Positions 27,755-37,108 of a stretch of 43,959 nucleotides of DNA are shown here, piece after piece; position 1 is the stretch's first letter, and every line of letters starts with the position of its first letter. The notes beneath the pieces are model-generated. The model did no database searches. It saw only the letters and a program-made list of their open reading frames with translations, and was not told the DNA's origin. A program made the translations under genes and the position numbers. The stretch comes from an uncultured Bacteroidota bacterium (GTDB lineage: Bacteria > Bacteroidota > Bacteroidia > Bacteroidales > FEN-979). The stretch is taken from positions 1-43,959 of the forward strand of contig CALCGJ010000290.1 of NCBI GenBank assembly GCA_937900965.1, given 5' to 3'.

Positions 27755-28381
27755 CTATTTTTCATTTAGCTTTTTAGTCAGGTAAACGATCAGGTTCTCG
27801 TTCGAGTCGGCCAGATTTTTATACTGCCCCTGAATACTCTGCAGAAATTTCAAGTACCATAGATATTGAGGTCTCAATTGTTTGGTCCAGAGGTTATAAA
27901 ACTCACTCTTTGGACGCTCCATATTCAGGACAAGAAAGTTCATCCCATAGTTTTCTGCTTTGGTAAACAGGCTAAGCATATTAAGCTTATTATTCTCAAA
28001 CTCATCGATCATCCGGATGGTTTCAAAATCCATGACATCTGTTCCTCCTGAAGCCAGAACAGCTTCCCAAACACGTGTATTCACAGAGGAGGTGAAGAAT
28101 ATAGGGACACCAAGGATATCCGGCATCTCTCCTCTTTTATAGGCTTCAAAAAAGGTATTAACCACACTGTCAAATATTGTACGTTCCTTCTCAATCTGGC
28201 TCTTTTCCAGCTCACACTCGGCAATAAAAAACTCATAAATTGCCATGGCTTTCCGCTCCTCTTTAACAGTTTGTTGGTAGTTTGTGAGGAAAAAAGCTCC
28301 CCAGACTCCAAGAAAAACCACAAGTAATTCAAACAATAACCAAAGGGGGTTTCTGGATGTTCGCTTTTCTCTTACTCTCAT
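27755..28381 (-). CDS. Hypothetical protein with N-terminal TM (DUF6090-like layout)
   Basis: RNPLWLLFELLVVFLGVWGAFFLTNYQQTVKEERKAMAIYEFF. Confidence 0.6.
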   Translation of the reverse strand: MRVREKRTSRNPLWLLFELLVVFLGVWGAFFLTNYQQTVKEERKAMAIYEFFIAECELEKSQIEKERTIFDSVVNTFFEAYKRGEMPDILGVPIFFTSSVNTRVWEAVLASGGTDVMDFETIRMIDEFENNKLNMLSLFTKAENYGMNFLVLNMERPKSEFYNLWTKQLRPQYLWYLKFLQSIQGQYKNLADSNENLIVYLTKKLNEK

Positions 28382-28481
28382 AATTGTATCTGTTTGATCT
28401 TACCAAAAATAAAAAATCTAACCATATGAACCACAGAAATCCCCGAAATGTGTATTTTCGCATATCACTAAATTGCATATT

Positions 28482-28772
28482 ATGAACTCATCACGAATTT
28501 CAAAATGGTTGCCTCTCTTCATTCTTCTGGGAATAATCGTCACCTCCTGTGCTCCCGGAAACGCAGAATTTGATATCGATCCTGCCGGCTTCTGGATGGG
28601 GCTATGGCATGGTTTTATCTCATTTTTCACCTTCATCATCAGCCTGTTTACAAGTGATGTAGGTATCTATGAGATAAATAACTCAGGATGGCCTTATAAC
28701 CTGGGATTTATCATTGGGATAATGATCTTCTACGGTGGCAGCTCAAAGTCGAGTTGCAGGAAGTGGAAGTAA
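28482..28772 (+). CDS. Small membrane lipoprotein, hypothetical
   Basis: Lipobox-like IIVTSCAPG, TM segments, C-terminal FIIGIMIFYGGSSKSS. Confidence 0.65.
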   Translation: MNSSRISKWLPLFILLGIIVTSCAPGNAEFDIDPAGFWMGLWHGFISFFTFIISLFTSDVGIYEINNSGWPYNLGFIIGIMIFYGGSSKSSCRKWK

Positions 28773-28823
28773 CAGATCCGGTAGGTTAATTCCTGACAAA
28801 AGGATAGTCATTTTTTGATCCGG

Positions 28824-30048
28824 TTATTCGGTCTCCTGGTACTCCTTGATTGTCTCGTTGACGTTAAGAATGTAATCCCCGATTCTTTCGCTTAAGGAGA
28901 AAAGATCACTATAAACAGAGCCTATTTTATGCTTGTACCTCTTCTCTTTGAGATCTTCAAAATGTTGCTGACGTAGCTGATCTCTCCCTCTGCAATATTG
29001 GTAAGGTAGAGGGCGATTTCGAGTTCGAGATCATCTGTTATCTCCTCATATTTCTCAATTTTTGAAAGTAACTTATAGTATTTCTTCGGTTTTATTTCTG
29101 TTTGAAGGGTTTGAAACAGGTAAAACATCTTCTCGACACGAAGTCCGAAATTTGCGATCTCTTTGCGAGCCTGGAGAATAGATAGTTCACTTGTTGAAAA
29201 AAGCCCCGACTTGATATACTTCAGGCTAAACTCTTCATCATCTTCACTTTTTTGAGGAACCATCAGTGTGGCAATTTTCGCAATAAATGGTGCAAATCCA
29301 ATCAGGAGCAGGGTATTGATTACATTGAAACTTGTATGAAAAACAGAGAGCGCAATGGGATAAACACTTTTTATACTCTCAAATTCAAGGTTCGACAAAT
29401 GGGTATTTAATATGGATACCCCATGCTTTTTCTGAAGAAAATAGTTTATCCCCACTAAAAAATAATGAAATAAAGCGAGCATCCAGATCACTCCGAAAAG
29501 ATTGAAGATCAAATGGGCACGGGCCGCTCGTTTAGCGGATACATTCGCCACAATTGCAGCGAGGTTCGCTGTGATCGTTGTCCCGATATTCTCACCCAAT
29601 ACCATAGCAGCTGCTAACTCAAAAGGGATGAGCCCATTATAGCACATCACAAGTGTCAGTGCCATGGTGGCACTGGAAGATTGGATAATGATTGTGAGGA
29701 TGGTGCCAATGGCAACGAAAATCAGGACAGACAAAAACCCAAGATCCGTAAATGAGGAGAGAAATTGCAGGGATTCAGGATTATTGTGGATATCAGGAAC
29801 AGAAGTCCGGCATTGACAAAGCTAACGACCATGACCGTGGTGGCAGATGATGATTGGATGGTGGTGGTGATCAACATCCCTGTAAATACCCCTTTTATCC
29901 GGCTGCTGGTCATGGCAGCAAGAATGTGCCTCATCCTGCTTCCAGCCACTTTCTGAAGTGCATCACTCATAAGCTTCATGCCATATAAAAAGAGGCCAAG
30001 AGAGCCTGCAAGGGTAAGAATTTTCCCAAGAGTTGAAATCACTTCCAT
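28824..30048 (-). pseudogene. Na/Pi cotransporter family gene disrupted by internal deletion and frameshifts
   Basis: N-terminal GLFLYGMKLMSDALQKVAGSRMRHILAAMTSSRIKGVFTGMLITTTIQSSSATTVMVVSFVNAGL, then another frame (SVPDIHNNPESLQFLSSFTDLGFLSVLIFVAIGTILTIIIQSSSATMALTLVMCYNGL), then a third segment (KIGSVYSDLFSLSERIGDYILNVNETIKEYQETE). Confidence 0.85.
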
Positions 30049-30228
30049 TGTAGCTTATACTGGTTAAAGAAGCCAACCAAAATAGAACAATTCAATATAA
30101 AAGGGGTGTAAATAAAAGGAGGGTTATAAAAAGTTATCTACAGACGACTCCTGAGTTTACCGCACAAAATACTACCGGGAGGCTGACCATGAAACTAAAT
30201 GAAGCTATGTTGATCTCTGCCCGTTTGC

Positions 30229-30867
30229 CTATTCCAGGTCATTGTTAACAGGGATTCCGTATAATCTCTGAACCAGAAATTTACTAACAGGAATCAGCAG
30301 AAAAAAGAGGCCTGAATATGCCGGGATAATAAAAGCTGCAACCATTGCCACAAGCGAGACAAAGATAAACGACCAGGTATTTGCCTTTCCAAGGAGGATA
30401 TCATTCCGGCTGATATCCGCAGAAACCAAGCGATGGTCCTTTGTTGCATAATGCCAGTTGAGCAAAAACAAAATGCCAATGATCAACATATTTGAAGAAA
30501 AAATCAGGGCTGCCAACCAATCGGTAGCATATGTTGATTGAAGAGAGGCAGAAAAGGGAACCAGGCATATGTACATGAGCAAGAAGATCGTCATCCACAT
30601 GTGCTTGTAATCCGTTTGGATCAGGTTACTCATTTGCTTCCGCTGTATCATCCAGAAGATTCCCAGGAGAAAAAAACTGAGGAAATAGATTATAAATTCA
30701 TTGATCTGCAAAAGCAATGCCTGGTGCAATCCAATCCTCATCACTGTCTCTTTTTCGGGGATGCTGATGTTTAATACGAGGATGGTCATGGCGATGGCAA
30801 AGATGCCATCGGAAAGTGCTTCGATGCGGTTAATCGGAAAGGGGGTTTTCCTGCCTGCCATTTTCAA
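30229..30867 (-). CDS. TMEM175/DUF1211 family membrane protein
   Basis: NRIEALSDGIFAIAMTILVLNISIP motif. Confidence 0.88.
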   Translation of the reverse strand: MKMAGRKTPFPINRIEALSDGIFAIAMTILVLNISIPEKETVMRIGLHQALLLQINEFIIYFLSFFLLGIFWMIQRKQMSNLIQTDYKHMWMTIFLLMYICLVPFSASLQSTYATDWLAALIFSSNMLIIGILFLLNWHYATKDHRLVSADISRNDILLGKANTWSFIFVSLVAMVAAFIIPAYSGLFFLLIPVSKFLVQRLYGIPVNNDLE

Positions 30868-30953
30868 TGTATATAGTATTTTCGCAAAGATATTAATTTA
30901 ACGCCTTTATATATGTAAATATTAGTGCTTTCTTGCGCGAAGAGGGTTGTTAT

Positions 30954-30984
30954 TTTGATTTATTCTAAATTAATATTAGCTTTG
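30954..30984 (+). promoter_or_regulatory. Promoter TTTG-N19-TAGCTTTG for the TPR kinase
   Basis: Exact match to TTTG-N19-TAnnTTTG. Confidence 0.75.
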
Positions 30985-31068
30985 TGCTTTGCAAGTTAGA
31001 TTATTTATCAAATTCCTTTACTTTACATCAAAAATGATGAAGGAGTGATTTCCCTCGAACCAGTAATC

Positions 31069-33276
31069 ATGAAAAAAGCCTCTTTCATTGTATCAGCAAT
31101 ATTCTTTTTTGTTTTTCATCTGCAGGCCAGATCACAATCCCTTCCTGAAATCCTGGATACCTTGCAGAAGATAACTGATGACACCACTCTTATCAGGGGT
31201 TTGAATCAGACGGTATTCCATTTTCATGATCCGGAGCTGGCAATTGACACCTTACTTGTTGCATTAAACATAATGAAGGAAGCTGGCGACAAAGATGGCC
31301 AGGCTGACATTTATGCTTCAATCGCAGAGATATATAATTTTCAGAACCGCTATCAGTTAGCTCTGGAAAATAATAAGAAAAGCACGATTTTATACAGAGA
31401 ATCCGGCAACAAAAGCGGACTGGCATACCAATTGGTCAACCTGGCTGTAATCCAAAGGCAGATGGGGAATCTGGGTGATGCCATGACGAATCTTGTTGAA
31501 TCCCTGCAAATCAGCCGGCAAATCAACGACACTACCAGTATGGTAGAATCACTCCTTGCCCTGGGTTTTACCTATATGTATGTAGAGAAATGGGAGGATG
31601 CCCTGAAGGTACAGCAAGATGCTTTTGACATCTATGAAAAGAGGGGTGATTCACTTGGTATTGCCAGGGTTTATAACGATATGGGTGCAACGAATATGAA
31701 GGCCGGAAAACTTGACGTCGCTTTGAAACAACATCAGGCTGCCCTTGCAATCAGGTTAAAATCAACCGATTATTATTATACCTATGCCTCCTACATTTAC
31801 ATTGGAGATATTTATTATCATTTGGGCTTGTATCCTGAATCAATCACTAACTACAAGGCGGCAATACCTTTTGCAAAACTTGCAGGGGATAAAATCGGAA
31901 TTATCAAAACGCATATTTATTTAGGTACATCTTATTTTAATTTGCAAGAATACCATAAAGCCTTAAAGCAATTCCTTGAAGCATTGGAATTGAGCTACGA
32001 AGTTGAAGATCGTACCGGTGAAGCGCAAGCATCTTTGAATATAGCTAAAATTTACCTTGCATGGGAGAAACCCAGGGAGGCACTCTCCTGGTTGCAAAAA
32101 GCTGAAAAAGCTGCACCGAGATCAGATTTTCTTTTTCTGGAAAACATCTACGAAAGCATTGCCGAATCTTACCGCAAACTGGGGGATTATAGAAATGCTT
32201 ATACTAACCTTCTGTTGTTCAACCAGGTAAAAGATTCGATGATTGTTGCCCAGAACCTTGATAAAGTAACCACGTTAATAAACCGGCTGGAGTTTGAAAA
32301 CCTGCAGGCATTGCAGAAAGAAAGTAATATTAAAGAGCTACAGATCAAGCAAGCAGAAATCAACAGGCAAAAGATTGTCAGGAATTTCAGTTTGTTCGGA
32401 ATGTTTGTTATACTGGTACTGGCCGTGATCTTTTTTATCCGGTTCACTGAGAAGAAAAAGTTGAATTCCAAATTAAACAGTGTGTTATCAGATTTAAAGT
32501 CAACCCAAACACAGTTGATCCATGCCGAAAAAATGGCTTCACTTGGTGAACTGACTGCTGGTATTGCACATGAGATCCATAATCCATTGAATTTCGTTTT
32601 GAATTTTTCTGAGCTTAATACCGATCTTATCAGGGAACTAAAGGAGGCCATCGAAGAGGATAATCTTGATGATGCCAAAGCGATGCTTGAAGATATTGTG
32701 GATAATGAGCAGAAGATCGTTCTCCACGGCAAACGGGCTGATTCCATTATCAGGGGGATGTTACATCACAGCCGAACAGGTTCAGGTAAAAAAGAACTCA
32801 CCAACATCAATGCTCTTGCAGACGAATATATAAGGATGGTGTACCATGGGTTCCTGGCGAAAGACAAAACATTTCATGCTGATTTTCACATTGAACTTGA
32901 CAAGAATATACCGAAAATCAACGTTCTTCCCCAGGAAATTGGCCGTGTACTGCTGAATTTGATCAACAATGCATTTTATGCGGTTGATGAGAAAGCAAAA
33001 GATACTGAATTTGAATATATACCACTTGTAACTGTAAAAACTTCTCTTATTAATGGAACTGCCAGGATCAGCGTAGCAGATAACGGGAACGGAATTCCTG
33101 ATGATATATTACCGAAAATTTTTCAGCCTTTTTTCACAACCAAACCTTCCGGCGAGGGAACAGGACTTGGTTTAAGCTTAAGCTTTGACATCATTACCAA
33201 GGGGCACAGCGGTGAATTACAGGTGAATACAAAAGAAGGAGAAGGAACTGAATTTATCATATCCTTACCCGTCTAA
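31069..33276 (+). CDS. Periplasmic TPR sensor histidine kinase
   Basis: Signal peptide, multiple TPRs, TM (FSLFGMFVILVLAVIFFI), MASLGELTAGIAHEIHNPLNFVLNFSEL, GEGTGLGLSLSFDIITKGHSG. Confidence 0.93.
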   Translation: MKKASFIVSAIFFFVFHLQARSQSLPEILDTLQKITDDTTLIRGLNQTVFHFHDPELAIDTLLVALNIMKEAGDKDGQADIYASIAEIYNFQNRYQLALENNKKSTILYRESGNKSGLAYQLVNLAVIQRQMGNLGDAMTNLVESLQISRQINDTTSMVESLLALGFTYMYVEKWEDALKVQQDAFDIYEKRGDSLGIARVYNDMGATNMKAGKLDVALKQHQAALAIRLKSTDYYYTYASYIYIGDIYYHLGLYPESITNYKAAIPFAKLAGDKIGIIKTHIYLGTSYFNLQEYHKALKQFLEALELSYEVEDRTGEAQASLNIAKIYLAWEKPREALSWLQKAEKAAPRSDFLFLENIYESIAESYRKLGDYRNAYTNLLLFNQVKDSMIVAQNLDKVTTLINRLEFENLQALQKESNIKELQIKQAEINRQKIVRNFSLFGMFVILVLAVIFFIRFTEKKKLNSKLNSVLSDLKSTQTQLIHAEKMASLGELTAGIAHEIHNPLNFVLNFSELNTDLIRELKEAIEEDNLDDAKAMLEDIVDNEQKIVLHGKRADSIIRGMLHHSRTGSGKKELTNINALADEYIRMVYHGFLAKDKTFHADFHIELDKNIPKINVLPQEIGRVLLNLINNAFYAVDEKAKDTEFEYIPLVTVKTSLINGTARISVADNGNGIPDDILPKIFQPFFTTKPSGEGTGLGLSLSFDIITKGHSGELQVNTKEGEGTEFIISLPV

Positions 33277-33352
33277 GATTTGTATTGTCAATATTTATTG
33301 CTAATATTGAAGAATATTTAATGTGTTTCTTCTTTACTAAACTAAAATAATC

Positions 33353-33601
33353 ATGGACGGACTAATTGGTATTCTGGTTTTTCTCGCAGTCGGAGCAATT
33401 GCCGGATGGCTGGCAGGTGTATTGTTTAAAGGCAGCGGTTTCGGCCTGCTTTGGAACATCATCGTCGGTATCGTCGGTGGAATTGTTGGCGGATGGCTAT
33501 TTGGAACCCTGTTTGGAACAAGCTGGATAGGCGGGATCATCACGGCAGTTGTTGGTGCCGTTATCCTGCTTATTATTGTCAGCCTGTTCCGGCGGAGATA
33601 A
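33353..33601 (+). CDS. GlsB/YeaQ/YmgE family (transglycosylase-associated) membrane protein
   Basis: Gly-rich small membrane protein GAIAGWLAGVLFKGSGFGLLWNIIVGIVGGIVGGWLFG. Confidence 0.92.
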   Translation: MDGLIGILVFLAVGAIAGWLAGVLFKGSGFGLLWNIIVGIVGGIVGGWLFGTLFGTSWIGGIITAVVGAVILLIIVSLFRRR

Positions 33602-33668
33602 TTCCTCTTTACTTCCCGGGAATATTGACATTAACCAGAAAACGAAACCTATCTTAGGCGGTTCGCAG

Positions 33669-35441
33669 TTATTTTATCAGGATTTTCCTGACCGTGGTCC
33701 CTTCTGAGGTCTGCCATGCAACCAAAATCATTCCTGCATTCAGTCCCTGTATATCCAGATCTATGATCCCGTCAATGGGAGGCAATGGCTGTATCTTCAG
33801 GAAGCGTCCGGTGATATCATAGAATAGTATTCTGCTGGGTTCGTTCATCGTACCTTTCATAAACAGGGCATCTTCCACAGGATTTGGAAACAAGACCATT
33901 TCAGGACCTTTTTTCCGGGCATCTACACTGCTAATGCCATCCCATACAACGAACTGACCCATCATCCCATTGTCTTCATGAGGCAGAATGTGGCAGTGAT
34001 ACATGTAGGCATTCATGGAAGCAATGGGAGTCCCCCAATCCAGGAATTGGGTTATGAACCGTAGTTTCCAGCCTGGCCTGACCAATACATTGTCTTTTGG
34101 CCCTTTGAATTCATCAGGCATATCAATGTAACCACCTGAAATGCTGTCCCAAATATCCAGGATATAGAACCCTATATCGTGCATGTGAAAAGGATGTGAG
34201 AGATTCGTGCGGTTATGAATGGTCCAAATTTCCGTAGCTCCCAGTAGCACAGTGTCGTTAATGTAAGTCATATCGAAGTTTTTATGATCGATAGTGAAGG
34301 GGGTACTATTCCCCGGGTTTAAATTACCATAGAAGGTCTTGGTTCTGCGTCTGGATGTCAGGTTTGTATCAGGGATCTCCAGGGGTGGGAAGATTGACGG
34401 GATCGAAACAATTGGATTGGGTGAGGGCGCATCTACAACTATCATCATAAACGTTGTGGCAGCACTTCCATGGAGGTTTGCACTTCCAATCGTATTATCT
34501 GGTATTGAGCGGGCATAGTTCATCAAATAAAGGGTATCTCCTTCCCTGTTATTCAGATCCAGGACCCATTCAGTACGGACTCCGGCGCCCATAAGTACAG
34601 AATCCATGGGGAACGGTGCTGCCGTAAATCCGGCATCCGTGGCGACCAGGATAAAAGGTTCAGCCTGCTTCAGGTTATTACCAAGGCCTAAATAGTAGGC
34701 AAATTTGCCTGAGCCATTCAAAACCCTGAAACGAACCATTTGTGCGGGTACATGAAAGTAAGGCAGCATAACCCCATTGATCAGGGTAACATTGCCATTG
34801 CTCCCTGATGTATCTATCACTGTCACCCCGTTGACTTTCTTAAAATGCCGTTCCTGGATGATGATCGGGAAATCATCGATGCCATAGGTATGAGGCAACT
34901 TCACGTACAGGCTGTCTGTCAGGTCTTCCACATAGATCAATCCGGCCATACCCATCTCCGTTTGTTCGTAACTGTGTCCGTGTACATGAGGATGATACCA
35001 CATGGTTGCTGGTTTATCCAGAATAGGAAAATCGATGCTCCAGGTTGAATCCGACTTGACCGGCTCGTGGGGGTTGCCATCAGCCAGGGCAGGTACATGA
35101 GCTCCGTGCCAGTGAACTGTGATCACCTGAGGGAGGTTATTTTTCACATTGGTATGCGTGTTTACTCCATATTCCCAAACGATTGAGGGTCCAAGAAAGG
35201 TATTGGATGTACTGTCTTTGTGATTAAACGCAAAGGTCTTCACAAGAGTGTTTAACGTATCCGTTCCGTTTGGATTAAAATTGTGGTATAATGTATCAAC
35301 CCGCAGCTCAATGGAATCGCTGTGTATCCTGTAAGGAATAGGCAAGGGGTTAATATAGGTCTGACCAACCAGGTTTGCGGTACCTGACAGACAAATCAGT
35401 GATAAAACCACATTCAGGTAATTAGTGTAAAGTTTTTTCAT
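33669..35441 (-). CDS. Secreted multicopper oxidase with T9SS C-terminal sorting domain
   Basis: Copper motifs HWHGAH, WYHPHVHGHSYEQ, HPFHMHDIGF, YHCHILPHEDNGMMGQF; C-terminal MVLFPNPVEDALFMKG...VRKILIK; start trimmed to MKKLYTNYL. Confidence 0.93.
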   Translation of the reverse strand: MKKLYTNYLNVVLSLICLSGTANLVGQTYINPLPIPYRIHSDSIELRVDTLYHNFNPNGTDTLNTLVKTFAFNHKDSTSNTFLGPSIVWEYGVNTHTNVKNNLPQVITVHWHGAHVPALADGNPHEPVKSDSTWSIDFPILDKPATMWYHPHVHGHSYEQTEMGMAGLIYVEDLTDSLYVKLPHTYGIDDFPIIIQERHFKKVNGVTVIDTSGSNGNVTLINGVMLPYFHVPAQMVRFRVLNGSGKFAYYLGLGNNLKQAEPFILVATDAGFTAAPFPMDSVLMGAGVRTEWVLDLNNREGDTLYLMNYARSIPDNTIGSANLHGSAATTFMMIVVDAPSPNPIVSIPSIFPPLEIPDTNLTSRRRTKTFYGNLNPGNSTPFTIDHKNFDMTYINDTVLLGATEIWTIHNRTNLSHPFHMHDIGFYILDIWDSISGGYIDMPDEFKGPKDNVLVRPGWKLRFITQFLDWGTPIASMNAYMYHCHILPHEDNGMMGQFVVWDGISSVDARKKGPEMVLFPNPVEDALFMKGTMNEPSRILFYDITGRFLKIQPLPPIDGIIDLDIQGLNAGMILVAWQTSEGTTVRKILIK

Positions 35442-35465
35442 GACGTTGTACTTAGTTTTAGTGCA

Positions 35466-35496
35466 CAAAGATAATCTTATTTTGTCTAATTCCAAA
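35466..35496 (-). promoter_or_regulatory. Promoter TTTG-N19-TATCTTTG for the multicopper oxidase
   Basis: Exact match to TTTG-N19-TAnnTTTG. Confidence 0.8.
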
Positions 35497-35583
35497 TATA
35501 TTTCATTGAATATGAGTCTGTTAAAAATATAACATTCATTTTTTGTGTTGTTTTTACCGGATATGAAACCCACGAGATATTTG

Positions 35584-35591
35584 TATCTTTG
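35584..35591 (+). promoter_or_regulatory. -7 box TATCTTTG for the 35614 gene
   Basis: Exact TAnnTTTG match 22 nt upstream of the ATG. Confidence 0.5.
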
Positions 35592-35613
35592 GTAAGATTT
35601 AACCAGATGGAGT

Positions 35614-37050
35614 ATGGAAAGTGATATCCTGAGCACCAATCGCAAAGCATTAAGAATAAATTTAGATTCATCGATTTACGGTACTATAGCTGAAATTGGG
35701 GGAGGCCAGGAGGTGGCTCGCCAGTTTTTTCAGGCTGGAGGCGCTTCCGGCACCGTTGCAAAATCCATTTCTGCTTACGATAAATTATTCAGTGATAAGC
35801 TCTACAATAAGAATAAGCCGGGTAAATATGTTTCTGAAGGCAGGCTATGCAAAATGCTGGATGCCGAGTACACTGAACTTGTCAGCCTCCTGACGGAGCA
35901 GCGGGAGATTCCATCAAAATACTTTGCTTTTGCCAATACAGTGACTACGCTCAATTTCAACAAGGATAACTACAGCCATGGCTGGATGGGGATGCGTTTT
36001 CAATATAATCCCGGTCCTGATCCCAATGAAGTATTACTCCATGTGCACCTGCTGGAGCAGGATACCCTGCTTCAGCAGCAAACTCTTGGTATTCTTGGTG
36101 TAAACCTGATCTTCGCCTGTCACAACTTTATAAAAAATCCAGTTGATTTCATCCTCTCCCTGATGGATAACATCTCCAGGGATCGGATTGAGATCACCAT
36201 GATGCGTATGCGTGGACCGGATCTCGATTATGTTGACAACAGGTTGCTTGGAGTCCAGCTGGTGAAGAACGGCATGACATCAGCAATGATCTTTGACCGG
36301 AGGGGAGAGGTTCAGCAACCTTCCGATATGCTTTATAAAAAAAATGTCTTGCTCTTCAGAGGGGCATTCCGTCCCATTCATTACGTGGGATTCGATATGT
36401 TGAAGTCCAGTTACCGGATCTTCAAGCGGGATGAAGATTATGACCGCGACAACACCATGGCCCTATGCGAAATATCTGTCAACAACCTGTTAAGAAAGGG
36501 GGAAATTGATGAACGTGATTTTCTGGAACGTGTCGATCTGCTGAACGGAATGGGGCAAAATGTAATGATTTCGAAATTCAAAGAGTATTACAAACTTGTC
36601 AGCTATTTTTCACAGTTTGCTTTAAAGAACCTGAGGATTGTCATTGGTGTCCCGGCATTCATGAATATAATCAATGATAAGTACTATTCCGATCTGAGGG
36701 GAGGGATTCTGGAAGCATTTGGACAAATCTTTGTGGAAAACATGAAGGTTTATATTTACCCAACCATTCCATCGGTTTCAATTGATACCAGGGAAGCCGT
36801 CGGAGAACTCCTGACCTCAAAAGATATCCTCCTGTCAAAAGAGCAGCAAGGCCTGTATCAATACCTTGTAACGAACAGGAAGATCATTGATATTACCAAC
36901 GTTAAGAAGGAGTGGTTATATATCAGTTCTGCCAATGTTTTGAGAATGATCCGCGAAGCTGAACCCGGGTGGGAGAAAATGGTTCCCAACTATATTGAAA
37001 AGGAGATCAGGGAGAAGGGGTTGTTCGGATACAAGCCCAAAGCTACTTGA
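35614..37050 (+). CDS. Conserved cytoplasmic protein of unknown function, 478 aa
   Basis: Long well-formed ORF without signal peptide; motifs such as SHGWMGMRFQYNPGPDPNEVLLHVHLLEQDT. Confidence 0.75.
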   Translation: MESDILSTNRKALRINLDSSIYGTIAEIGGGQEVARQFFQAGGASGTVAKSISAYDKLFSDKLYNKNKPGKYVSEGRLCKMLDAEYTELVSLLTEQREIPSKYFAFANTVTTLNFNKDNYSHGWMGMRFQYNPGPDPNEVLLHVHLLEQDTLLQQQTLGILGVNLIFACHNFIKNPVDFILSLMDNISRDRIEITMMRMRGPDLDYVDNRLLGVQLVKNGMTSAMIFDRRGEVQQPSDMLYKKNVLLFRGAFRPIHYVGFDMLKSSYRIFKRDEDYDRDNTMALCEISVNNLLRKGEIDERDFLERVDLLNGMGQNVMISKFKEYYKLVSYFSQFALKNLRIVIGVPAFMNIINDKYYSDLRGGILEAFGQIFVENMKVYIYPTIPSVSIDTREAVGELLTSKDILLSKEQQGLYQYLVTNRKIIDITNVKKEWLYISSANVLRMIREAEPGWEKMVPNYIEKEIREKGLFGYKPKAT

Positions 37051-37108
37051 CTTATAGTAATCGTTTTTGTATATTGCAACCTGACATTTGATATAAAACC
37101 TCAATATC

